Positions 48,176 through 58,683 of a stretch of DNA of 64,000 nucleotides are shown here, one piece after another (positions within the stretch are counted from its first letter, which is position 1; the number at the start of each line of letters is the position of its first letter). The notes under the pieces are model-generated. The model was given only the letters and a program-made list of their open reading frames with translations, ran no database searches and was not told the origin of the DNA. The position numbers and the translations under genes were made by a program. The DNA lies in NCBI GenBank assembly GCA_963855995.1, contig OY979726.1:709001-773000 (forward strand), read 5' to 3'. Source of the stretch: Muricea muricata. Lineage: Eukaryota; Cnidaria; Anthozoa; Malacalcyonacea; Plexauridae.

Positions 48176-50860
48176 TTACAAAATTACAGTCATACACCTT
48201 TCTTATCTACGCACACAACAATACGTTATCACATTCTTCTTGACCGTACAAAATCAATGGTTCATGAAATATCACTCAAAACAATGTAATCTCTGCGGAT
48301 TAAGGCAGGATATTGTATATAAATGTTTAAAAACGTCTACAAACCTTGCGCTTTGTCTTTGACACTCGAGCTTCTCGAATCTTTGTGTGCGATCTCTAAG
48401 AGTACGTAATCCCTTCTGATTCAAAGAAAATGCAACAGTCTAGATTGCATGTAAGAAACCACCGAGCATTACCACAAAGCGTCCGCGAAATTCAATAGGT
48501 ATTCTTCCCCGATTGCTATTCTTTCCGTTGAAACACAATTACCGAAACACAATCAACAAATCAAAGTTAAATTAAAATGATCCGTTTAACGTTGGAGCGC
48601 TTGATTCACGACGGTAAGCTGCTGTGCTGACTGGATGTGTAAAACAGAATGTAAATGTTGCAAACGCTCTCAAAATTGCTTGCAAAGTCCTGTTGAAAGA
48701 CCGCGTGTTTGTATGTCGGGCGGCAAACGTCACTGCTAAAAGGATTAATAGCATCTCAGAGATTTATTAATTAATTAAATCTCCCGTAATTGCCTGCTGC
48801 AGTTCTTTGGCATAAATGCCAAAAGGCAGAACTCTTCTTTTCAAATTCAAATCTGGCGGCAAGTGTTTCATCTTGTTTTCAATTCGGCCGTGGTGCACAA
48901 TAGTTCAAAATGAGGGGGGAAGACGGCAGAAAAGCGATTATCGATACCGCTTGAGTTACCTACGTTATTTGAGACCTTGACCGACACTAATAAAATGCTA
49001 CGTGCTTTTAATAGCCACTTTATTGGTTGGTCTATGAATCTTTCTGCACCTCAATGAGCAAGCTTTAGATCCTGTGATAAGCAGTTGTCTGATTATGTTT
49101 TCAAGTTGGGAAGATTGCTCCCGGCTCTTACAAACACCGTTGTTTATCACTCAAAAACATAGGATCCTTCCCTACCTAAGTCTAAGATGGTATGAACATA
49201 ATCCGACGCTTCAAGCTGAGACCCTCCGTCCAAAAACGTCAAATCTGTTTATATCGTTTTAGGCGCAGTTAAAGATGTTTTTCTGTGTCCTTGTTCGTGA
49301 CCAATACGTACTTCTAACGTTTATAGTTCAAGACTGCCCAGCACCACTATCCTAAGCTGACGTACTAGTGAAGTGTAATTTTAAATGTCTTTAACCGTGC
49401 CTTGACCCTCAATCAAGCAAGACTTTATTTTGACAAGTGGCCGGTACGTTGTTCTGCCAGACACTTAGCCCTTCGTATTAATTCAAACAAACACCTTTAC
49501 AACTTCCGGGAATATTTCATTGCAGTTTTCTGTCCTCAAAATACAAGTTACAGTCAACTCCCTTTGCAGGCACCCTGCTATTAAGTTTAGTGTCAATCTG
49601 GTGACAATTTTTAAATCCCCGGCCAAAGCTATTTTAAACTGTGTTGCGATCACTACCAGCATTTTGTTCCTTCGCGTTGTTACAGCATTGCAGACACTTT
49701 ATGCGTTCCAAACAAATATTATTATTGTTTTCCCGTCGTTACAATGGACACCTTAAAATTATTTTTCTCTTAATGCAACGCGATGGTAAGTTAATTTCTT
49801 TATTAATTCAGCGACAACCGACATGCTTTTGCTGGCTCTGTTAATTGGCGGAAGTATACTTATTGCACAAACCTCAACTAAAAGTTAGAATAAACTAGAC
49901 ATTTTAAAACCAAAAGCACGATTATTTTATATGCTTACATTCTGCGTCCTGTAATTGTGAAGTCTCTGCAGTTTACGAGTCGACTAAATGGGCTAAATTT
50001 AACAAATATTTTCTGTAATCGGCAGCTTGCTTGAAAACAAAACCCTAATTTTTTTCGATGCAGCGCGCCAAGCATTTTGGGATCGTCTGCTGTCGACAAC
50101 TGAGGAAATCAAGGAACTTTAATAATCCTAGTCAGTTTTATCACACGACTGCACAAAATATATAATCGTTCAAATTGTTTGGCTAGCGGTGCGTCTCAAA
50201 GAAAATTGATTGATCCAGCAAATGCTCTATAACTTCACAAGTCCGTCGCGATCTTTCAACAGTAATTTATCATACTTTAGCCACCTGCTCTGCGCACAAA
50301 ACGATATCTTGGCTTAACACCGGTTTTCGTAGTCTTAAACTATTCTAAATAATCTAGAGTATGTTCTTTAAGCCTTAAGATCTACACGACCTGTTTGTCG
50401 TATACAATTCTTACTCTGACGCATAGAAACGAGCGCTGATGTCAGATTTTTACTCTTTCGCTGATAGCGAAATTTGAAATCAAAATATCTTATGTTTTTT
50501 ACGCGATCACATATACAAGAGTAAGAATCGTATATCGTAGATAGGCCTTAAGAAGATAACTTTTTATATAAAGAGAGTGACATGTGAGTTTCTTAACGAT
50601 AGAATTTAAGCTAAATATGCCTGGCTGCGAGATAACAGGACGTGAGGTATTAGAAAACTAAAATGACCATTAATTCCTCTACTGTAGCATTCTGCGATTT
50701 CATTCTACGATTTCATTTTTTGTGGCGTGATTGTTTCATGTTTGCCAGAATATCATAGAGGCTAGGCGGGGCTCCATTTGTGGACCTGGGACAAGAAATA
50801 GTAATGAGTGCGCCAGCAGCCATCAACGCAGTGTATTTTATACTGAATTCAAACAATTAT

Positions 50861-51348
50861 TGTTAAACTAACTTTATCGTAGCTCTATCAGCTCTAAGCT
50901 GTTCTTCCCAGAATTCCGGTAAGCATCATCTTATATTGATCCAGTGTTACTACAGGAGGAAACCTAAACTAAACTAACTGTATTTATACTAAATAGCTCT
51001 ATCAGTTCTAAACTGTTCTTCCTAGAGGTTCAGTAAGGATCATCTCTTATTGATCCAGTGTTACTACAGGAGGAAACCTAAACTAAACTAACTTTATTTA
51101 CACTGGATAGCTCTATCAGTTCTAAACTGTTCTTCCTAGAGGTCCAGTAAGGATCATCTCTTATTGATCCAGTGTTACTACAGAAGGAAACCTAAACTAA
51201 ACTAACTTTATTTGTACTTGATAGCTCTATCAGTTCTGAGCTGTCCTTCCTGGAGGTCCAGCAAGGATCATCTCTTATTGATTCAGTGTTACTACAGGAG
51301 GAAACCTAAACTTAACTAACTTCAGTTCTAAACTGTTCTTGGAGGTCT
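50861..51348 (-). repeat. 114-bp tandem array A12 (about 4 units, reverse)
   Basis: Intergenic, reverse orientation, with decayed edge units (left TTATCGTAGCTCTATCAGC, right missing its middle). Confidence 0.95.
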
Positions 51349-52726
51349 CACCGCTGTCTTATCGGATTAGCATCGCTGCCGGCAAATCGTCCAAACAAAA
51401 GTCAGGAAGAACACGACTTCACTTCAGAAAACAAACATCTCCTCTATATTTCAATCATTTTGACAAACATTTAAACAAAACATGTACAAAAAGAAAACAA
51501 TAATCAAAAGTAACTTGCCTCTATTTGTTCCGTCGCGAGCACTTTCTCGGCCGAAACTTGAATTCCTTGCCTCGCGAACCAATACAAAAACACTGAAGTC
51601 TTTCTGCCGTATTATTTCAGGTGCGTTTGAAATCAACGAACGCTTCAGCTGGGGTTTTATGCACGATGAAAACATAAATCATCTTGACAAGCTTTATTAA
51701 AAAGTAATAATCAAAAGAGCGCCATGGTTGGATCGAGACAGAAACAAAACAAAAAGAATTAAATCTCTGCGTGAAAAACATAACTTTAGGTCGAAAAGCA
51801 TAAATCAAACTGGATGCTGTGAAAAGGTACGTAATTTTACCATATTTTTCTTAAAGTTTTTAATAAAACTGCGCATCTTTGAGCCGTTACTTAAGATAGG
51901 GTCTGCATTCCGGTTACAGCTAGTTATATATAGCTTTATGCATTCGAAGTATGAAGTACAAAGTATTTTCTAAAACAGACAGGAAAGCTGAAGTTTGAAT
52001 TTTAGCGATGTACACACGCCTGACAACTTAATTTCAGTGATGTCGGGAAGCTGTCAGCACAGCTGGAAAGAGGATTTTCAAATTAGTAAAATTGCAAAAT
52101 TTGGTTCGGAAATGTTGTAAAGTACGGAAAACATAGCCTTGAGAAGTTTGCAAAGTTCGCGTTTATAACCCTGCGCGGGACATAGCATAATTATGCATAA
52201 TAGCATTGTTAAACTCGCGATAGTTGTGGGATATTCGCGTACGAACTGAACTGATGACGTCAATTCGACGTCATGATCAACCATGGATGAACTTTAGGCC
52301 ACCAACCTATACTAACAGACTTTGTGAGTGGTTGGTTATAACCATGAAAGACAAACTATAGAAATTGGTTTTCTAAAGAACGAATCATAAACACTGATGA
52401 CTTTCAAAAAGTCTAATCATAAGGCCTGAATAAGTCGACCAAGTCAACCTCGGCGTAAACAAATCGACCTCGACGTAACAAATAGCCTGCTTTGCACACT
52501 GAATTTCCATAAATGAATTTTCAAATTACAGGCTAATGTCTTACGTCTATGTATACTTTAAAAGACATCCATTTCTTTTCTTCAAAGTCTGGTCATCACT
52601 GCGACATAAACATGAGCTGAATAACAAAGGACAACTTTTCGACAGAGGTTTACGAAGACGAAGCAGAAAGAATTTTCTTTTCAATTTGCTTTTATTCTAC
52701 CATAGCTTATGCTCGTAGTCTTATGT

Positions 52727-52855
52727 TTGTGCTTATGTCGATGTTTATGTCCGATATGTCGCGCACTTCATCGCATGTATTTCTTTGTTTTGTCTTTTGT
52801 TTTAATTTGTGCTTATGTCGACGCTTATGTCGCACACTTCACCGCATTTCTTCGT
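52727..52855. repeat. two-copy direct repeat, about 75-80 bp
   Basis: GTGCTTATGTCGATGTTTATG, cut here to its first part, and CGCACTTCATCGCAT recur as GTGCTTATGTCGACGCTTA and CGCACACTTCACCGCAT. Function unknown. Confidence 0.55.
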
Positions 52856-54157
52856 TCTGTCGCTAGTGTAGATCAAGCATAGAGGATTTTTACCGCAATG
52901 CATTACAGAGAAAATGCACATCCGTCATCTTTTCCGCACTCGTGACGTGTAGATGGAATATACTACTTCAAAGATCCACCCACAGCTTCATTATCATCTC
53001 GTCAACAAGGCAACTAATTTCCATAGACTTGCAGGTGGCATTGCCTCATATTTTGAAAGTTCTCGTCCATCATTTAGCGCGTCTGGGTTTTTTTCCAAAC
53101 ATCACGTTCCGTTTTATACGGCAAAACAGCGTATATGTCTATCTAAATATATAATTTACTACAAGTAAGTATGTATATTTTCTATCATTACAGCTGCAAT
53201 TACTTTTCATAGATTTTAATAAATATGCATTGCTTGGATGTTTACATAGCGGGGGCTTTAAATATTGTTTAACTATATATAACGACAGATTGCCGGTATT
53301 TAATAAAGTTTCATATATTCGACACGTTCCCGTGTGGCTTAAACCGGTTACGTAATGGAGTTGTGGTGTTACGTGTAGTGGTTGAGTTTACTATAATATT
53401 CTCGCGCGTTTTTTGGTAGGAATAACAGTGAAGTTTGGAGCTAAGATATTTTTTAAACGTCCCGTAGAAAAGATAACTTGAAAAATAAAGGAGGTAGGTG
53501 TTGTTCATTATATATAATTTCGACATAGTGTTTATGGACATGATATATTTAAATATGAATGCACGTAATTGCATGCCCGAGGAATAGTTCTGCTGCGTGT
53601 GTTATAGCGAAGAGCTAGTTGGCACAAATTACATATATGTATTTACTGGGACTGCATGGGATTCATTGACCAAAAAAGATAGAAAATGGAAATAGGATGA
53701 AGACTCAAGCGCAACAGCCACTAGGAATATGGGATTTGAGCACTTGTACATTGGGATTTAGTCAAAATTTGATCTGGGGGAATGGACCCTGTTTTGAGTT
53801 TCATTCAACATTATCCAACAATGTCGCAGGCCATCAATGCCTACACTTCTCTACTGCATTTCAGACGTCCACTTCCATTTCATTATAGGACCCTTTTATT
53901 ATTATATCGTTAATTTACCTCTTGTGGAGTTGTGCTTATTATTCCAGCGTTAAATTGAGCTCAAAATAATTTTACTATATTGAAGTTAAATTTTAAACGC
54001 CTTAAACCTGGTGAGTTGAACTTTTTACATGTTTTATATGTGTCAAAACGCGTCTTCGTGTATTTTTCAGGTGGTTGATCATCACAGCTGTCGCTACTTT
54101 AGACCATGAAAATTGTATTTTGTATTTGAATCAGGTTCTAACAAGCTTCGGTAGCTC

Positions 54158-54697
54158 ATGGCGTCTATTTCGTCGAGACTAGCCGAGGTTCATCTACAAG
54201 ACACAACTACAAACACAACTACGAACACACCACAGAAAAGCAGAGACCAAAAGCATTCGAAGAACACGAAGGCGTTGGAAGAGGGTAAAGTCCTTCGAAA
54301 GAAGATTCGTCATCTTCGACGTGAGGACGAAAAACAAGCGAAAAGCTTAACCCAAGATCTAAAAGACATCCGAGAATCGTTATCTGACATCAACAACTTG
54401 AACAAAGTCCATAAAGAAACTGTTTATGGTGATCATTCGACGAGAACAAGACGAGCGCAAGAGAAACATTACCCGGTAAAATCGAAAGAGAAAAGAGAAG
54501 CGAAAAACCCTAGCATTGGATACGATAACCCCGAGGAAAAATTGCCAAATCGTTTTGAAAGGGAAACTACGCCATCGCAACAACAAAAGGTGGTAAAATT
54601 TGAAGATGGCAAGCTGGTCTTGGAAAACGAGAAGTCAGAAGATTGGCGAAAAGACAATAAAACTGTTCTGTCATTGTCGAGTATCGACTTAAAATAA
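54158..54697 (+). CDS. unrecognised single-exon coiled-coil protein
   Basis: The frame runs 179 aa from ATG at 54158 to TAA. An AATAAA at 54873-54878 could end the transcript. I do not recognise the family. After a Thr/Asn-rich start (TTTNTTTNTPQKS), residues about 45-85 are a charged likely coiled coil (RKKIRHLRREDEKQAKSL). The rest is polar, Lys/Glu-rich and probably disordered (KSKEKREAKNPS; KFEDGKLVLENEKSEDW). The frame is unbroken and its codon use looks coding. An acceptor-like ...TATTTGAATCAG precedes the ATG by about 24 bp. Its helix resembles that of the next gene (RSHQRLKQQL ... EQSKSLSNINRDL), so it may be a diverged tandem paralogue or an alternative first part of it; this is inference. 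Confidence 0.6.
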   Translation: MASISSRLAEVHLQDTTTNTTTNTPQKSRDQKHSKNTKALEEGKVLRKKIRHLRREDEKQAKSLTQDLKDIRESLSDINNLNKVHKETVYGDHSTRTRRAQEKHYPVKSKEKREAKNPSIGYDNPEEKLPNRFERETTPSQQQKVVKFEDGKLVLENEKSEDWRKDNKTVLSLSSIDLK

Positions 54698-54872
54698 ACG
54701 GTGATATAGTTGGACATTCTTTGATCCAATAGAAATGCTTAGTTTTTTATTGCATATCAGCTAGCTTTCCTTAATGATTCTGATGTAAAGCTTTTGGTAA
54801 TATGATAGTACAGGATGTATTAAAATTTTGATACGTACAGTAACGTAAAATTAGAAGTAAATGTTCTGTATA

Positions 54873-54878
54873 AATAAA
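54873..54878 (+). terminator. possible poly(A) signal after the 54158 gene
   Basis: AATAAA 176 bp past the stop codon. If real, it separates this gene from the one starting at 55229. Confidence 0.4.
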
Positions 54879-55228
54879 AAGGATTTACTAAGCCCAAATA
54901 CTGCATGGCCATCGTAAAATATAGACGCTTGATCCGAGTCGTGTTTTTACCATGTATAGCTCGTTTGAATTTTTTGTTTTGATTTTTTTATGATTTTTTG
55001 TTCAAGCTTAAATACAGGTGACGATGTAATGAGATAATTAAGCAGCGATTCAGAGTGTAATTAGGGCATTAATGATCCACCAGACAAACGCCTTTCGCTT
55101 AATTGCATGTATGAAGACTGTGATAGCCTTAGCTACAATATGTTAATTTTACCAGCGTTTCTTAAGCGTTTGATTTTGCTGTTACAACAAGCTACATATC
55201 TCAACTTGAGAGGATTATTTTTGTGCAG

Positions 55229-58079
55229 TCCAGTGATCAAGTGGTCAATTTTGATTTGGTAAAAGCGATGAATTCGAACATAAATGTAGACATACCTAAA
55301 AGTAAGGTAAAACAGACCAAAGCCATGGTCTATCGCTCTCATCAACGACTGAAACAACAGTTGACAGCGATCGATAGTGAGCAGTCAAAGTCTTTGTCAA
55401 ACATCAACCGCGATCTGGAATTAGCCAAAGATGCTTTGAAGGCATTCAGAATAAACCAAAAACAGGCAAGACGTGAATCCATCGCTCGAACTAGTGCCAG
55501 TGCGCTTACTGGATTAGATTTTGGACGGAAAGTAATGTCGGGTACATCTACTCCATCATTGCAGCGAAGGCAAGGTCGTTTACTGTTTGGAAGGGATAAT
55601 TCTTCAAATTCTCCTGGACGTGGGGGTACTTCTGAGGTGAGTTCATGAAACTTCACAAACGTTAAGCCTGATTCATTCACACTAAGAGAGTTGTCAATTT
55701 TGTTCTCGTTTGACCAGGACACGAGAGTTGAGACTGAAAACTCTCATATAAACTCTTGCTTGTCAACTCTCATCAACTCTCATGCAACTCTTGTTCTTGT
55801 TTGACCAGGGTACGGGAGTTGAGAAAACTCTCATACAAACTCTCGCCTGTTAACTCTTGTTAACTCTCATCAACTCTCATGCAACTCTTGTTCTCGTTTG
55901 ACCAGGACATGAGAGTTGAGAAAACTTATACAAACTCTCATTTCATGATAATAATAATAATAATAATGGTACTGTGTAATTACCAATATTTATGCACGTT
56001 AACTCGTTCAGAAACAGGACATTATGATATCCATCGATGGATGCCCTGTGCTTACATTCGATTATTGATGTTCATTACCAGGCCAGTGTTCCTTCTGAAG
56101 TGCGAGCAAGAAAATTAAAGCTTTTAAAAAGGAACAAAGATGGGAAACAGGTCCATAGAAACATGGATCAGGAAGAACTAAACGGACGGGAAAGTCAACC
56201 AGATATGAAAGATGATAAGAATTATCAAAGCTCGAAAGAAAATGAGTTGAAAGTTGAGCAATTTGATGAAGAAGAGAAAGAATACCCAGGAATGAGTGAA
56301 GACATCGAGGCGAAGAGCTCAGAGGAGATCTGGCAAGGGGAACTGGGAACAATTGTTATGACAGGTGTGCAAGTGGACCTCGCGGAGGGTCTGGACACGA
56401 ATATCGCTGGAGATCTTGACACGAATGCTGTGGAGGTGCGACTAGATCCCAAGGCACTTGGAGAACTGGATCTCCAAATCGAAAAAGTCCTGGACACGAA
56501 TGTTGCTGGCATCAGAGAAGATCTAGAGATGGTCGAGAATCGACCCAGGGAGCTTGGTAATGAGAATGACCAAGGTACCAAACCAAGCATTCCTAGACAC
56601 GAGGAAGATGCCAGCGAACAGGTGGATGTTAAAGAAGCGTTGGGAAATTCTTTGAAAACTTGCGAAGACACCCAGACTGAAGCTACCAAACAACTGCTGA
56701 CTGCTTTGCAAAACACGCGAGAGAAGCCCGTCTATTCCAACCTTGTTTCACCCCGCAAACAAAGGCTGACTCGCCGAGCAAGCACGCCTAACATTCTTAA
56801 CACACCAAGCCAGGCGGATTCGACTTCGAGGACAGTTTGCGAGCGCACATTAAGTTTAACATGTATCCATGGAATAAGCCACGGTGATCATACCATTAGT
56901 AGTTTTCCTGGAAAAGAAGGAATACAAAACAGATCGGTAAGCTCGCCTGAGATGTTATGCAATGCAAAGGCACAACCTGAACAAACAGCAGATCAAGCTG
57001 AACTTAAATCAGAGCACAGACTAAGTTTGACGGGTATAAAAAAGCCATTACAAAACGATGCCAAAAGTGGCTTTCCTGGACGAGAACGAATACGAAATAG
57101 ATCGGTAAGCTCGCCTGAGATTTCATACAATGCAACAGCACAGCCTGAACTAACAGCAGATCAACCTAAACTTAACTCGGAGCACAGACTAAGTTTGACG
57201 GGTATAAAAAAGCCATTACAAAACGACGCCAAAGGTGGTTTGCCCCCACGGGAACGAATACGGACGCGAAGAGCAAGCTCGCCGAATCTTTTATTTACCA
57301 CAAACCAAACAGAAGCGTGTAAGCTTAAACGTAGCTCAGGTTTGATAAGTATAAAAAAAGTCAACCAAAGTGATGCCACAAGTGCTCTTCCCTCACGAAC
57401 ACGGACTAGAAGAGCGAGTTCGCCTAGCTTGTTATGTACAGGAAATCTAACAGAGCTCGCTGCAGGTAAGGCTAAACACAGCTCGGAGCACAAATCAAGT
57501 TTGATGAGCATAAAAGAAGTGAACCAAAGTGATGGTCTTCCCGCACAAGAGCCACTGCGGAGCAGGCGGTCTAGCTCTCCTAGCGTGCTGTTTACAAGAG
57601 AACCAACAGCAAGTACACCTAGATTTAGTTCAGAACGCAAACCGTATCTGATGAACATACAGGAACTAGACAAGACCTCGTTGAAAAATCATCCACCTTC
57701 GAGAGCGGCTCGTCGTAGCTCCATAGCAGTCATGACCGGAGTTTCGAACTCCGGGTTCCAGGCCTCCAACCAGACACCTCGCAGCTTTCCCGAGCTCAAT
57801 AATTGCTCTCAAAATTTTGAGAAGAACGATTTCAAAAGAAGAGATTCCGTTCAAGAGAATGCCATACACGAATCGTTACGGAAAATTAGTACGAGATTAG
57901 TAACGCCGCTGACCGGAGCTCAGTTGGAAAAAAAATTGCTTACTCATCGTGTGCCAGCGATCTCAGCGGTTTTACCAACTACTTTAGCAAGCACGCCTGG
58001 TACTAAGTCACCTAGCCAGTTAGATATGAGTGACCTAGAGGAATGTCGGTATATAAGAAGACGTACTTACAGTAAATAA
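55229..58079 (+). CDS. unrecognised protein with tandem RRxSSP repeats
   Basis: Exon 55229-55636 joins exon 56082-58079 in phase 0 (GGTACTTCTGAG|GTGAG ... TTACCAG|GCCAGTG). The first exon begins at an acceptor-like TTTTTGTGCAG, so a 5' exon may be missing; otherwise ATG 55268 gives 788 aa. The N-terminal part has a coiled coil (YRSHQRLKQQLTAIDSEQSK) and GTSTPSLQRRQGRL. The middle is acidic with LDTN(V/A) repeats. The region 56760-57720 has seven copies of a basic-serine motif: RRASTPNIL, NRSVSSPEM, NRSVSSPEI, RRASSPNLL, RRASSPSLL, RRSSSPSVL, RRSSIAVM. They are spaced 45-56 aa, and two intervening blocks share SEHRLSLTGIKKPLQNDAK. The motifs look like targets of basophilic kinases and possibly 14-3-3 proteins (inference). 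No enzyme domain is seen and the function is unknown. Confidence 0.7.
55690..55945 (+). repeat. 77-bp CTCTCAT array C3 (about 3 units)
   Basis: In the only detected intron (55637-56081) of the RRxSSP-repeat gene. It is the same family as C1/C2 (CTCGTTTGACCAGGACATGA; CAACTCTCATCAACTCTCAT) and is followed by a short (ATA)n run near 55950. Confidence 0.85.
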
Positions 58080-58109
58080 GAAGCTCTTAATTTGGTCAGT
58101 AAAATCTTT

Positions 58110-58243
58110 CACCACAACGCAAAATATGTTAATTTCACCACAGCGCAAGGTATCTTAAAAATCACCACAACGCAAAATATGTTAATTTCACCACAGCGCA
58201 AGGTATCTTAAAAATCACCACAACGCAAAATATTTTAATTTTC
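58110..58243. repeat. 53-bp tandem repeat (2.5 copies)
   Basis: Begins 30 bp after the RRxSSP-gene stop. The unit, CACCACAACGCAAAATATG, TTAATTTCACCACAGCGC, AAGGTATCTTAAAAAT, starts at 58110, 58163 and 58216. Each unit has two related halves (CACCACAACGCAA / CACCACAGCGCAA). It lies in the probable 3' UTR. Confidence 0.9.
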
Positions 58244-58496
58244 ACATTTCAGTTTTAACCAATATTCACTTGACAATTTACAATTAGTGCCCAACGAATG
58301 TACTGAGTACAAAGGGTTAGACTTAAAAATGATAAGTATATTGTAAACTCCATATTAAAAAGCGATGGAAGTAGCAAGCACAAATGTTAGTAAAAATATG
58401 TACACATCTTTTCTAAATCAATAGAATATAGCACTCAAGTTCTAAGTAAAGCATATCAACCCGTATCGCAGATTTCATTAACGCTTTTTCAGCTTA

Positions 58497-58502
58497 TTTA
58501 TT
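58497..58502 (-). terminator. possible poly(A) signal of LRMDA
   Basis: AATAAA on the minus strand about 180 bp after the LRMDA stop codon. Confidence 0.45.
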
Positions 58503-58683
58503 TCCAGTCCATTTCTCTGATTGCACTTGCTCAAGCTTACTTTGTACAGCATTTTTATCTCTTTGAGAATTGTACTCTGTTCAATAATTTCTCGCCGAAC
58601 GCAAAGCGGTTCCGGAGCGAACAATTCCGTATCTCTACACCCCCCAGTTCAATGATATAATTTATAATAAGTTAGCATCTCCA

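Larger units (their letters stand above)
41346..54157. other. 12.8 kb without recognisable coding sequence
   Basis: Upstream of the WNT8 ATG exon and upstream of the gene at 54158. Open frames here are short and lack homology or splice support. It holds one candidate 5' exon (42502-42556), a TIR element (44161-44526), repeat arrays A11, B3 and A12, and a two-copy repeat at 52727-52855. Wnt8 promoter and enhancers are expected here (inference). Confidence 0.5.

Noticed and set aside
56225-56716. 163-codon minus-strand frame
   Set aside because: Shadow of the RRxSSP-repeat gene coding strand; low-complexity Ser/Leu translation.
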